Position numbers and translations under genes: made by a program
The notes under the pieces: generated by a model
Database searches by the model: none
What the model was told of the DNA's origin: nothing
Seen by the model: only the letters and a program-made list of their open reading frames with translations
From: Clostridiales bacterium
GTDB taxonomy: Bacteria > Bacillota > Clostridia > HGM11327
NCBI GenBank assembly: GCA_015056385.1
Contig: SVGI01000004.1
Coordinates: forward strand, 1-46,098
DNA: 46,098 nucleotides
Direction: 5' to 3'
Shown here: positions 34,110 to 42,627 of the stretch, piece by piece
Layout: every line of letters starts with the position of its first letter
Numbering within the stretch: position 1 is the stretch's first letter

Positions 34110-35168
34110 TTATGCAACGGCGTTAAGCATATTCTCAATAAAAATTCCGTATCCCCGTGTAGGGTCGTTTACTAAAACGTGGGTTACAGCACCGATAATC
34201 TTCCCGTCCTGAATAATGGGCGAGCCGCTCATACCCTGAACTATACCGCCTGTAAGGCTTAAAAGCTCCTCATCCGTAACGCGGATTATCATATTTTTCT
34301 CACCTCTTGAAAGGGGTACGCATATTTTTTCAATGGATATATCGTATATTTTAGTGCCCGAATCTCCTACGGTGGAGATTATCTGCGCCTTGCCTACGTG
34401 TACCTCGCTTGATTTTCCAACAGGCACAGTAGCGCTTTTGAAATAGGATTTATCCGTTATTTTGCCGTATAGTCCGCAATAGGTGTTGTTGGATATTCTG
34501 CCTACCTCTCCAAATGCGGAAAAGCTTCCCTGAAGCTCCCCCGGCGCACCTGAAATTCCTTTAATTGCACCGGTTACCGAAACCCTTGTAATTTTTCCGC
34601 TTTTTACGGGTAAGATAACACCGGAAACGTTATCTGCTATTGCATGGCCGAGGGCTCCGTAATTACCTGTTGCAGGGTCTATAAAGGTAAGTGTACCAAG
34701 GCCTGTGGTGTGGTCCCTAAGCCATACACCTATTTTTGTTTCGCCCACGGTGTCCTTTACAGGCGTAAGGTATACGGTTTTGCTATCCGCGCCCCTTATA
34801 AGAGATATTTCCACAGGTGATTTCTCTGAGGCCTCAACAAGCCTTGAAAAATGCTCCATGTTATCTATTTTCACGCCGTTAACATGGGTAAGCATATCTC
34901 CGGGAAGTATACCTGCCTCGGCAGCAGGGGAAAGCATTTGCCCCGACTGGCTTTTTACCTCGTTTATGCCTCCTACAAGAAGCCCGTCTGTTTCCATCAT
35001 TATACCTATACATTCTCCGGAGGGTATTACCTCAAGGGGTATGTTGGCAGAGGTTGCCTGTACATTTATATTAGGCGTCTGGGCTGTGAGTACAGTCAGG
35101 GCGCCTAAAGCACATACAATACTCCGCAGAATGCTTTTAAGGTGCTTTTTTATTCTTTTTTCATTCAA
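34110..35168 (-). CDS. spoIVB: SpoIVB sporulation peptidase (S55)
   Basis: SpoIVB is a forespore-secreted serine protease that cuts SpoIVFA and so triggers sigma-K activation. The protein has a membrane anchor (ILRSIVCALGALTVLTA), a PDZ domain (PAAEAGILPGDMLTHVNG) and the S55 peptidase domain with GALGHAI and GMSGSPIIQDGKIIGA, holding the catalytic His and Ser. The track start (35207) has a poor ribosome binding site. A TTG at 35168 follows GAAGGGAG at a proper distance and is preferred (352 residues). It is a clear sign that the organism sporulates. Confidence 0.94.
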   Translation of the reverse strand: MNEKRIKKHLKSILRSIVCALGALTVLTAQTPNINVQATSANIPLEVIPSGECIGIMMETDGLLVGGINEVKSQSGQMLSPAAEAGILPGDMLTHVNGVKIDNMEHFSRLVEASEKSPVEISLIRGADSKTVYLTPVKDTVGETKIGVWLRDHTTGLGTLTFIDPATGNYGALGHAIADNVSGVILPVKSGKITRVSVTGAIKGISGAPGELQGSFSAFGEVGRISNNTYCGLYGKITDKSYFKSATVPVGKSSEVHVGKAQIISTVGDSGTKIYDISIEKICVPLSRGEKNMIIRVTDEELLSLTGGIVQGMSGSPIIQDGKIIGAVTHVLVNDPTRGYGIFIENMLNAVA

Positions 35169-35224
35169 TTTTTTTCTCCCTTCAAAATAAAATTGAAAAC
35201 GCCGCATATGACGCTTTCAAAAAA

Positions 35225-35254
35225 TATTTTGTCCGTGATAAAAGCACCAATTCA
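35225..35254 (-). promoter_or_regulatory. Possible forespore (sigma-F/sigma-G) promoter of spoIVB
   Basis: On the minus strand TGAAT (35254-35250), 15 bases, GGACAAAATA (35234-35225). The latter fits the sigma-F -10 form GGnnAnAnTR. The location, 57 bases before the TTG start, agrees with known SpoIVB expression. Judged by eye only. Confidence 0.4.
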
Positions 35255-35273
35255 TTCAAGAAATATGTGTAAA

Positions 35274-35304
35274 AACAAAAAATGCCCCGAAAAAACGGGG
35301 CATT
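35274..35304 (-). terminator. Terminator after asnA
   Basis: AATGCCCCG-(6)-CGGGGCATT, followed on the minus strand by TTTTTTGTTTTT. Confidence 0.85.
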
Positions 35305-35359
35305 CCAATTTATGTATAAAAATATCATTTGCCAAAAAAATGAAAAAAGAACAGCGGAA

Positions 35360-36340
35360 TTAAAGAAGCTCCAGGTTGTGCTCCTTACAGTAATCAATGT
35401 TTTTTTGGTCCCAAACGGAAACCTGAACCTCGCCTATATGCATTTTTTCCATAAGAAGCATACAGAGCCTTGATTGGCCGATGCCGCCGCCTATGGTATA
35501 GGGAAGCTGTGAGGAAAGAAGCATTTTATGGAATTCAAGCTCACGCCTGTCGTTACATCCTGCGAGGGTAAGCTGCCTGTCCATAGATTCCTCATCTACA
35601 CGTATTCCCATTGATGAAAGCTCAAGAGCAATATCAAGGGGCTTGTGGTAGAAGAAAATATCACCGTTAAGCTCCCAATCGTCATAGTCGGGGGCGCGCA
35701 TATCGTGCTTGCTTCCGTCCTTGAGTATTTTGCCTATCTGCATAATGAATACAGTGCCGTGCTTTTTTACGATTTCGTATTCTCTCTGCTTTGGGGTAAG
35801 TGAGGGGTAGAGGTCAAAAAGCTCCTGTGAGGTTATAAACTTAACCTCCCTGTTAAGAGAAACGGAAAGCTCCGGGAATATTCCCTTAAGCATCTCGGAG
35901 GTATCGCAAATAGCATCAACTATTTTCTGCACCGTATCCTTAAGATATTCTACGGTACGCTCCTCCTTAAGCATTACCTTTTCCCAATCCCACTGGTCAA
36001 CGTAAATGGAGTGTATATTATCCATATCGTCATCACGGCGTATAGCATTCATATCCGTATAAAGCCCCTCGCCGTGTGAAAACTGATATTTCTTAAGAGC
36101 AAGGCGCTTCCACTTTGCCAGGGAGTGTACAACCTCTGCACATGCGTTTGCACGGGGTATATCAAATGAAACAGGCCGCTCTATTCCGCTTAAGTTATCG
36201 TTTAAGCCTGTGTTGGGGTTTACGAATAACGGTGCTGAAACACGCTTCAGGTTAAGCTTGGTTGCCAGGGCGTCCTCAAAATATCTCTTTACAAGACCTA
36301 TTGAGGACTGTGTTTCATAAAGGGAAAGAATGGGCTTCAT
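35360..36340 (-). CDS. asnA: Aspartate-ammonia ligase AsnA
   Basis: This 326-residue enzyme makes asparagine from aspartate and ammonium, using ATP to AMP. Its fold is like class II aminoacyl-tRNA synthetases. AsnA marks are LYETQSSIGLVKRYF at the N-terminus, RVSAPLFVNPNTGLNDNLSG near 34-53, SIYVDQWDWEKV near 111-122 and LPYTIGGGIGQSRLCMLLM near 283. ATG follows AAAGGAGCAATCAGC. The gene stands alone behind a perfect consensus promoter. Expression may respond to asparagine supply, but no leader structure is visible. Confidence 0.97.
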   Translation of the reverse strand: MKPILSLYETQSSIGLVKRYFEDALATKLNLKRVSAPLFVNPNTGLNDNLSGIERPVSFDIPRANACAEVVHSLAKWKRLALKKYQFSHGEGLYTDMNAIRRDDDMDNIHSIYVDQWDWEKVMLKEERTVEYLKDTVQKIVDAICDTSEMLKGIFPELSVSLNREVKFITSQELFDLYPSLTPKQREYEIVKKHGTVFIMQIGKILKDGSKHDMRAPDYDDWELNGDIFFYHKPLDIALELSSMGIRVDEESMDRQLTLAGCNDRRELEFHKMLLSSQLPYTIGGGIGQSRLCMLLMEKMHIGEVQVSVWDQKNIDYCKEHNLELL

Positions 36341-36370
36341 GCTGATTGCTCCTTTGAAATATTAGGGAAA

Positions 36371-36399
36371 ATTATAATGTTTTAAGCTAATAATGTCAA
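36371..36399 (-). promoter_or_regulatory. Perfect consensus promoter of asnA
   Basis: Minus strand TTGACA (36399-36394), 17 bases, TATAAT (36376-36371). Confidence 0.85.
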
Positions 36400-36501
36400 T
36401 ACTCACACAGGCAAAATTACATTTCAAAAAATAATTTTTAATTGTCGCTTAAGGTAAAAGCAGTATAATATGGTCGTATTTAGTATTATTCAAAAGAAAT
36501 A

Positions 36502-36529
36502 TTGCATTTTTCAAAAAAAGATGTATAAT
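36502..36529 (+). promoter_or_regulatory. Promoter of response-regulator gene
   Basis: TTGCAT (36502-36507), 16 bases, TATAAT (36524-36529). Confidence 0.6.
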
Positions 36530-36584
36530 TGTATATGTGAAAGTAAGAGCAAATTGCTTTTTTGATAATAAGGAGGTACTTTCT

Positions 36585-37268
36585 GTGGATAATCTGAAAG
36601 TTATGATAGTTGATGACGATGTTAATATAGCTCAGCTCGTTAGGCTTTATGCTGAAAGAGAAGGCTGGCAGACAAACTGCTGCGAGAACGGTGCAGTTGC
36701 ATTGAGAGAGTTTAACCGCTTCAAGCCTGACGTTGTGATACTTGATATAATGATGCCGGAGATGGACGGCTGGGAAACGTGCAGAAGAATTCGTGAGTTT
36801 TCAACAGTACCGATAATTATGCTTACGGCAAAGGGTGAGGTTTTTGACGAGGTTGCAGGCCTTGATATGGGCGCAGACGACTATATCATAAAGCCCTTCG
36901 ATGCTAAAATACTTATGTCCCGTATCCGAGCAAATACTCGTAGAACCCATCTCGATACCTCAAAGGCATTGGTTTACCCCGACCTTGTTATTGAAATGGA
37001 TAACTACAAGGTTACGTATAAGGACGTTGAATACGATTTTCCCCCCAAGGAAATTGAGCTTTTGTACTTCCTTGCCTCAAATCCCAACAAGGTATTTACG
37101 CGTGAACAGCTTCTTGAAAACGTATGGGGCTTCGATTACTTTGGTGAAACAAGAACTATTGACGTTCATATGAAGCGTATCAGAAGTAAGCTTGGCGAGG
37201 ATGATCCCCATCAGAAATGGCAGCTCAAAACTGTTTGGGGTGTAGGCTACAAGTTTGAGGTTAAATAA
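36585..37268 (+). CDS. OmpR/PhoB-type response regulator
   Basis: 227 residues from the GTG at 36585, which has AAGGAGGT upstream; the track start at 36537 adds 16 residues without a ribosome site. The receiver has DDD in MIVDDDVN, the phospho-acceptor Asp in VVILDIMMPEMDGWE, LTAK and IIKPF. The winged-helix domain ends KTVWGVGYKFEVK. It precedes a histidine kinase and an HtrA-type protease, like CssRS-HtrA or WalRK-type arrangements. An envelope-stress role is inferred from that order. Confidence 0.94.
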   Translation: MDNLKVMIVDDDVNIAQLVRLYAEREGWQTNCCENGAVALREFNRFKPDVVILDIMMPEMDGWETCRRIREFSTVPIIMLTAKGEVFDEVAGLDMGADDYIIKPFDAKILMSRIRANTRRTHLDTSKALVYPDLVIEMDNYKVTYKDVEYDFPPKEIELLYFLASNPNKVFTREQLLENVWGFDYFGETRTIDVHMKRIRSKLGEDDPHQKWQLKTVWGVGYKFEVK

Positions 37269-37284
37269 TTTTTGGTGAATTTAT

Positions 37285-37320
37285 CAGCTCCGTCGTCCTG
37301 TGCGGCGGAGCTGTTCTTTT
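37285..37320 (+). terminator. Internal terminator/attenuator between regulator and kinase
   Basis: CAGCTCCGTCG-tcctgtg-CGGCGGAGCTG forms an 11-bp stem followed by TTCTTTT. The kinase ribosome site starts only four bases later. It likely reduces kinase transcript relative to regulator. Confidence 0.65.
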
Positions 37321-37335
37321 CAGAGGAAAATAATT

Positions 37336-38775
37336 ATGTATAAAAACGTATTTCTCCGTTTTGCTATTGTAATCATTCTTTTAATGGTGATAATGCTTTT
37401 TGCTATGTCCCAGGTGTATCTTTCTGCCGTAAACGAAGGGTACAGGGAAATGAATGAAAAAAGGATGGATGACGTGGCAAGTAAGGTAAGCGTATGCGTA
37501 GGTGATTATCTTGCATCCAAGTACGGAAAGGATGAGCTTAACCTTAATCTCAGGAATATAGACGTACAGAATAATATGTCTGTATGGGTAATTGGTACGT
37601 CCCGTACCGTAATTCTTACCTACGGCGTTCAGTCCGGCTGTACAGTACAGGCGGGAGACGTACTTGACGATTCAAGTATTGACGACGTATTTGTTATCGG
37701 TGAGGACGGCATAACGTCTGCATTCTCAAAGTATTTTAACGAAGGGCATATATCCTGCGTAAAGGGCGTACATTCGGCGCTTCTTTCAAGAAAATATGCA
37801 GTAATAGTAAGTATGCCTGAATCATATATTACATCGGATGAAAATACGCACCTTGATATAGTTATTCTGTTTGCGGCAATAGGAATTGTTATGTTTACGG
37901 CCATGTTCTATTTTGTATCCAGAAGCATATCCCGCCCCATTAAGGAGCTTTCAGATGCCGCAGTAGCAGTATCAAAGGGTAACTTCAGCAAAAAAATCAA
38001 GATTCAAAGCGGGAAAAAGGATGAAATTACAAAGCTTGGCCAAAGCTTTAACGCCATGATGGATGCGCTTGACGAGGTTGAAACTCAAAGGCGTGAATTT
38101 ATGGGAAATATATCTCATGAGCTAAGGTCCCCTCTTACATCTATGCACGGTTATCTTCAGGGTATAGTAGACGGAGTTATAGAGGGTGAAATGCAGCAGA
38201 CTTACCTTAAAATCGCCCTTTCGGAAACAGAGCGAATGAAGGGCATGATAGAGAATATGTTCAATATGTCAAAAATGGAATCTCAGCAAAACGCTCTTAT
38301 GCGAAGTGTTTTTGATGTTAACGAGCTTATACGTATAGTTATCATTTCTAAAATAGTTCAGCTGGAACAGAAGGAAATAGAGGTTGTAACGGATTTTGAA
38401 AGCGAGCAGTTTTTTGTTGATGCGGACAAGGATATGATTCAGCAGGTAATAATAAACCTTGTTGATAACGCCGTAAAATTCACACCGCAAAAGGGTAAAA
38501 TCACTATTTCCACGTGGCTGTTCAAGGATAAGGTATTTGTTAAAATATCCGATACAGGCGTTGGCATCCCCGAGGATGACATAAATAAGATATGGGATAG
38601 GTTTTATCAGGTGGATAAGGCAAAGCCTGCAAGCAGAATGGGCAGCGGCCTTGGCCTTGCCATAGTAAAGCAAATAATAAATAAGCACGGCGAGGATGTC
38701 TGGGCAAAAAGTGAGGTAGGCAAGGGAACGGATTTTATGTTTTCTCTTCAAAAAACCACCAGAAAAAAGGATTAA
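37336..38775 (+). CDS. Sensor histidine kinase with HAMP domain
   Basis: 479 residues from the ATG at 37336 (MYKNVFLRFAI), which follows AGAGG; the track start at 37300 lies inside the terminator hairpin. It has two membrane helices (about 7-28 and 171-193) around a 140-residue outer domain and a HAMP (SRPIKELSDAAVAVSKGNF). HisKA follows with NISHELRSPLTSMHGY, and the ATPase domain has NLVDNAVKFTPQ, DTGVGIPEDD and GSGLGLAIVKQII. It pairs with the upstream response regulator. The outer domain is unclassified. Confidence 0.94.
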   Translation: MYKNVFLRFAIVIILLMVIMLFAMSQVYLSAVNEGYREMNEKRMDDVASKVSVCVGDYLASKYGKDELNLNLRNIDVQNNMSVWVIGTSRTVILTYGVQSGCTVQAGDVLDDSSIDDVFVIGEDGITSAFSKYFNEGHISCVKGVHSALLSRKYAVIVSMPESYITSDENTHLDIVILFAAIGIVMFTAMFYFVSRSISRPIKELSDAAVAVSKGNFSKKIKIQSGKKDEITKLGQSFNAMMDALDEVETQRREFMGNISHELRSPLTSMHGYLQGIVDGVIEGEMQQTYLKIALSETERMKGMIENMFNMSKMESQQNALMRSVFDVNELIRIVIISKIVQLEQKEIEVVTDFESEQFFVDADKDMIQQVIINLVDNAVKFTPQKGKITISTWLFKDKVFVKISDTGVGIPEDDINKIWDRFYQVDKAKPASRMGSGLGLAIVKQIINKHGEDVWAKSEVGKGTDFMFSLQKTTRKKD

Positions 38776-38850
38776 CAGTAGTAATTCCGTATAAATGCAT
38801 AGGATATAAATTAAAATTTACAATAAGATAACAATGGGAATTTCCGAAAA

Positions 38851-38859
38851 TGTTATAAT
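38851..38859 (+). promoter_or_regulatory. Extended -10 promoter of htrA-like gene
   Basis: TGTTATAAT (TGn-TATAAT) without a clear -35, about 80 bases before the ATG. It could be activated by the neighbouring response regulator. Confidence 0.45.
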
Positions 38860-38941
38860 ATGTGGGTAGGTGAGTGTATCGTTGTTTGATGATGTTGTTT
38901 ATGTATGGTAGTACCGCCTATGCAATAAGGAGAAATTTACT

Positions 38942-40102
38942 ATGAATAATTTTTATTTCGATGAGCAAAATTACAAGCCCTCCAGAAACTGGTGGAAGTA
39001 TATCATCGTAGTTGTTTTGTGCCTTGCGGTTGGTGCAGGTGTTGCATATTATGCTATAAATAATGAAAATTTTGGCCAACCCTCAAGCACGCCTCCCGTA
39101 TTGGTAACGCCTAATACAAATATCCAGATAGGAAATTCAACGCCTATTCAGATAGGTAAGGATATGCCCCTGGCAGATATATACGACGCAGTTGAACCGT
39201 CTGTTGTAAGTATTATTGCAACGGTAAGAACGTCTGCCACCTCGGCAGGCACCTCCCTGGGAACAGGCGTAATTCTTTCTGAGGACGGATATATAGTAAC
39301 AAATCACCACGTTATAGAAAATGCAGTTAAGGTTGAGATACATCTTTACGATGGTACCACGTATACTGCCGTGGTTGTAGGCGCAGATAAGGTATACGAT
39401 ATTGCCGTTCTTAAAATAATCCCTGCAGGTAAAACATTGGTTCCCGCAAGATTTGGGGACAGCACTGCTACGCGTACAGGTGAATGGGTTATTACAGTAG
39501 GTACACCATATGACCCTGCCTTCAGCGGTACTATGACGTTGGGTATAGTCAGCAAGGCCTCCAGGGTTATTAAGTTAGACGGTACTGAATACGAGTATAT
39601 TCAGGTGGATGCTGCTATTAACCCCGGCAACAGCGGCGGACCGCTTCTTAATGCAAACGGCCAGGTTATCGGTATAAATACAAGAAAAATTGTTTCTTAC
39701 AATATAGAAGGTATGGGCTTTGCAATTCCTCAGCACGTATTTATTCCTATCGTAGAGGATATAATTGCAAAGGGCTATGTTGAGCCTGTATGGAGATTGG
39801 GCATTGGCATAGAGGGTACGGTTCTTTCTCCTGATTCAGAGGTTTTGTACGGAATACCTCAGGGCGTGTATGTATATCAGTATACCGAAAACGGTCCTGC
39901 ACATAAGGCTGGCATAGGTAAGGGTGACGTAATTGTTCAGGTAGAGGGCTTTTCACCCGTTACCTTCGATACGTTAACGGAGTTGATTTCTATGAAGAAG
40001 CCCGGGGATACTCTCCGCGTAAAGGTTTGCACCTACAGCTCTAATTATAAAAAGACGGTCGATATGACGATTACTCTCGAGCTTTTGGAGTTTTTTGAGT
40101 AA
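38942..40102 (+). CDS. HtrA/DegP-like serine protease with PDZ domain
   Basis: 386 residues: short cytoplasmic tail, one membrane anchor (about 19-39), linker, trypsin-like S1C protease (about 78-255) and one PDZ domain (about 285-380). The catalytic triad is visible: His123 in VTNHHVIEN, Asp153 in VYDIAVLK and Ser231 in NPGNSGGPLL. It acts at the outer face of the membrane on misfolded proteins. ATG follows AAGGAG. It lies directly after a two-component system, matching stress-controlled htrA genes. A strong terminator follows. Confidence 0.95.
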   Translation: MNNFYFDEQNYKPSRNWWKYIIVVVLCLAVGAGVAYYAINNENFGQPSSTPPVLVTPNTNIQIGNSTPIQIGKDMPLADIYDAVEPSVVSIIATVRTSATSAGTSLGTGVILSEDGYIVTNHHVIENAVKVEIHLYDGTTYTAVVVGADKVYDIAVLKIIPAGKTLVPARFGDSTATRTGEWVITVGTPYDPAFSGTMTLGIVSKASRVIKLDGTEYEYIQVDAAINPGNSGGPLLNANGQVIGINTRKIVSYNIEGMGFAIPQHVFIPIVEDIIAKGYVEPVWRLGIGIEGTVLSPDSEVLYGIPQGVYVYQYTENGPAHKAGIGKGDVIVQVEGFSPVTFDTLTELISMKKPGDTLRVKVCTYSSNYKKTVDMTITLELLEFFE

Positions 40103-40128
40103 TTTACAGGATATTATGAAGAATATAG

Positions 40129-40158
40129 CCCGTTGGGATGTAACCCCAACGGGTTTTC
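40129..40158 (+). terminator. Terminator after htrA-like gene
   Basis: CCCGTTGGG-(7)-CCCAACGGG followed by TTTT. Confidence 0.85.
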
Positions 40159-40221
40159 TATTGTAAATAATACGGTTATATGTTATTATTTGAGTGAAAA
40201 TAATGAAATATAGGGTGTAAT

Positions 40222-40923
40222 ATGACGTTTGATGCCATAATAGTTGCATCGGGTGAGGGAAGGCGCTTTTCCTGTGATGTACCAAAGCAATTTCTTGAGT
40301 TTGGAGGTAAAACCGTTATTCAGACAACTGTGGACGCCTTCTTATCCTGTGAAGGGTTGAGAAGGATTGCCGTTGTTTTACCCCCGTTGCGAATGAATGA
40401 ATTTTCATACCTTTTCGACGAATATAAAAATACAGGTAAGCTTTTTCTTGTAGCAGGCGGAAAAACCAGGCAGGAGTCCGTATATAACGGGCTTTGTGCC
40501 TTAACGGAGCACGAGCCTGTGGTTTGTATCCATGACGGTGTACGCCCCCTTATTGAAAAATCAGTAATAATGGATTCTGTGAATGAGGCATATAAGGGGG
40601 ATGGCTGTATTACGGCGGTAAACGTGGCGGATACCGTAAGATACGTTTCCAACGAGGGCGTTTGCGTAAAAACGGTGGACAGGGATAATCTTGTTTTTGT
40701 TCAAACCCCCCAGACCTTTAAGTACGATATTATAGCTGAATCACACAAAAAAGCCGTCTGCGATGGCTTTAGCGCAACAGACGACGGTGAGCTGGTGATG
40801 CACTACGGCTACAAGGTTACAAGGGTTATGGGTAAAAGCACGAATATCAAAATAACCACCCAGGGGGATATGGAGCTTGCCCGCTACTTACTTTCAACAA
40901 GAAGAGAAAACGGAGAATATTAA
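40222..40923 (+). CDS. ispD: 2-C-methyl-D-erythritol 4-phosphate cytidylyltransferase
   Basis: The third enzyme of the MEP isoprenoid pathway, joining CTP and MEP to give CDP-ME. The 233-residue protein shows the nucleotide-binding ASGEGRRFSCDVPKQFLEF (the common form is AAGxGxRM...PKQ), VAGGKTRQESVYNGL near 77, VCIHDGVRPLIEKS near 100 and a C-terminal TDDGELVMHYGYKVTRVMG. The ribosome binding site is modest (GGGTG). It is followed two bases later by ispF, so they form one operon. The unusual AS for AA is compatible with function. Confidence 0.93.
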   Translation: MTFDAIIVASGEGRRFSCDVPKQFLEFGGKTVIQTTVDAFLSCEGLRRIAVVLPPLRMNEFSYLFDEYKNTGKLFLVAGGKTRQESVYNGLCALTEHEPVVCIHDGVRPLIEKSVIMDSVNEAYKGDGCITAVNVADTVRYVSNEGVCVKTVDRDNLVFVQTPQTFKYDIIAESHKKAVCDGFSATDDGELVMHYGYKVTRVMGKSTNIKITTQGDMELARYLLSTRRENGEY

Positions 40924-40925
40924 AT

Positions 40926-41393
40926 ATGAGAATAGGTGAAGGATACGACGTACACAGACTTGTGGAGGGGAGAAGGCTCATACTGGGCGGCGTGGAAATT
41001 CCCTTTGAAAAAGGATTGCTGGGCCACTCAGACGCAGACGTGCTTGTTCACGCCATAATAGATTCTCTTTTGGGCGCCTGCGCCTTTGGCGATATAGGTA
41101 CTCATTTTCCCGATACCGATATGCAGTATAAGGGTATATCCGGCGAGGCCCTTATGAAAAGAGTTTTGGAGCTTATTAAGGATTACGAGATACTTAATAT
41201 AGATACTACGGTAATAGCCCAGGCGCCAAAGCTTTCACCCTATATCGCTCAAATAAGAAATTCCCTTGCAAATATGATGTCCCTTGACGTAGGGCAAATA
41301 TCCGTAAAGGCAAAAACTGCGGAAAAATTAGGATATTTAGGCAGGGGAGAGGCAATAGAGGTCCGATGTGTATGCCTTCTTAAGAAAAGGTAA
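40926..41393 (+). CDS. ispF: 2-C-methyl-D-erythritol 2,4-cyclodiphosphate synthase
   Basis: This 155-residue trimeric enzyme cyclises CDP-ME 2-phosphate to MEcPP. Metal ligands are D8, H10 (GYDVHRL) and H42 (VLVHAIIDSLLG). Further motifs are GLLGHSDADV, GDIGTHFPDTD, and the C-terminal KAKTAEKLGYLGRGEAIEV. ATG follows GGAGAATATTAAAT. It ends with TAA immediately abutting the stop of the converging ylzJ-like gene, and no terminator lies between them. Confidence 0.97.
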   Translation: MRIGEGYDVHRLVEGRRLILGGVEIPFEKGLLGHSDADVLVHAIIDSLLGACAFGDIGTHFPDTDMQYKGISGEALMKRVLELIKDYEILNIDTTVIAQAPKLSPYIAQIRNSLANMMSLDVGQISVKAKTAEKLGYLGRGEAIEVRCVCLLKKR

Positions 41394-41639
41394 TCATGAA
41401 GACGAAAACATAGCAGGGTCTAATTCTGCGTCTATAATTGAACTGTTTTTAAGGTAATCCATAGGGTCCGAGCTCAATATGCGTCGGACCTTTATTTTTC
41501 CGCTGGGGCATTTCTCACACTCTACGTGAAGCCCATTATAATAAGCGGATTTACAGGTGCTGTCTGCGTGTTGAATTAAATTTAGTGGCGGAGAAACGGT
41601 ATAATAAAATGAACAGGGAAAGTCTTCTTCGTATTGCAT
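41394..41639 (-). CDS. YlzJ-like small protein
   Basis: 81 residues. The conserved stretch VRRILSSDPMDYLKNSSI near 51-68 matches the YlzJ-like family, whose Bacillus member follows tepA. Function unknown. Its ATG overlaps the end of the tepA gene, and GGAGG in that gene's last codons serves it, so the two are co-translated. It is short but well supported by start, spacing and family context. In Bacillus the next gene is the DNA translocase spoIIIE/ftsK; here ispF converges instead. Confidence 0.75.
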   Translation of the reverse strand: MQYEEDFPCSFYYTVSPPLNLIQHADSTCKSAYYNGLHVECEKCPSGKIKVRRILSSDPMDYLKNSSIIDAELDPAMFSSS

Positions 41640-42403
41640 CAGCTTACACCTCCGTTTTGCTCCTTTATCATCATTCTCAAGGCCCTTAATGCCTGGCTTA
41701 AGCCTCCTATTTCGTCTATAAGGCCGCAGTCCACAGCCTCCTTGCCTATAAGCACGGTGCCTATTTCATTTGCAATATCTCCCGTATTAAGCATAAGCCG
41801 TGAAAGGGCCTCTCTTGAAAGCCTTGAATGCTCTGTTATAAAGCCTATTATTCTTTCCTGCATTTTGTTCATATAATCGTACGTCTGGGGTGAGCCTATG
41901 AAAAGGCCGTTTATGCGTATGGGATGAATAGTCATTGCCGCAGTAGGTGCGATGAATGAATGTCTTGCACTTACTGCCAGGGGTACACCTATGCTGTGTC
42001 CGCCTCCGAGTACAAGTGAAACCACAGGGGTTGTCATAGTGGATACCATTTCCGCAATAGCAAGCCCCGCCTCAACGTCTCCTCCCACGGTATTGAGTAT
42101 AAGCAAAAGTCCTTTAATAGCAGAGCTTTCCTCAACTGCAATAAGCTGCGGAATTATGTGCTCGTATTTCGTCGTTTTGTTTTGGGAGGGCAGCACCATA
42201 TGCCCTTCTATCTGCCCTATAACAGTCATACAGTGTATATCGCTTATTTCGTTGGGAATATATCCTGCGGAGCCTGTTTCAACGATTCTTTTCTCCTGGG
42301 TGCTGCGGGGGCTTTCCCCTTCCTCACTCTCATCTGACGTATCTGCCGCAAGCCTTTTGAATAAGCTGTTTTTGAGAATGGATTTGTAAATTTCTCTGTC
42401 CAT
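41639..42403 (-). CDS. tepA: ClpP-class protease TepA
   Basis: This 254-residue protein belongs to the Clp/crotonase protease group. After a polar N-terminal tail (about 1-55) come IHCMTVIGQIEGHMVLP, ILNTVGGDVEAGLAIAEM, the catalytic Ser in LGGGHSIGVPLA and the catalytic His in AAMTIHPIRING. This pattern is TepA (YmfB/translocation-enhancing protein) rather than classical ClpP. In Bacillus it is cytoplasmic, with a role in protein export or spore signalling. ATG follows GAGGATTAAAT. It forms an operon with the ylzJ-like gene. Confidence 0.88.
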   Translation of the reverse strand: MDREIYKSILKNSLFKRLAADTSDESEEGESPRSTQEKRIVETGSAGYIPNEISDIHCMTVIGQIEGHMVLPSQNKTTKYEHIIPQLIAVEESSAIKGLLLILNTVGGDVEAGLAIAEMVSTMTTPVVSLVLGGGHSIGVPLAVSARHSFIAPTAAMTIHPIRINGLFIGSPQTYDYMNKMQERIIGFITEHSRLSREALSRLMLNTGDIANEIGTVLIGKEAVDCGLIDEIGGLSQALRALRMMIKEQNGGVS

Positions 42404-42509
42404 ATTTAATCCTCACAGTATTTTAGTATATTATTTGGCTGATTAAACAAAATAATACTCAAAATCACGTACATATTTTCCGTTATTATGGAAAAAGCTG
42501 AAAATAGCA

Positions 42510-42538
42510 TTGACAACGGCTCAATAATAAGGTATAAT
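42510..42538 (+). promoter_or_regulatory. Perfect consensus promoter of ppdK
   Basis: TTGACA (42510-42515), 17 bases, TATAAT (42533-42538), about 90 bases before the ATG. Confidence 0.85.
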
Positions 42539-42627
42539 TTCTCGGATAGATGGATGGTATGTCTATAATACTGTCCGTATGCAGTAAACAGCAAAAAGAA
42601 AACAAATGATATTTTAGGAGGACACAA

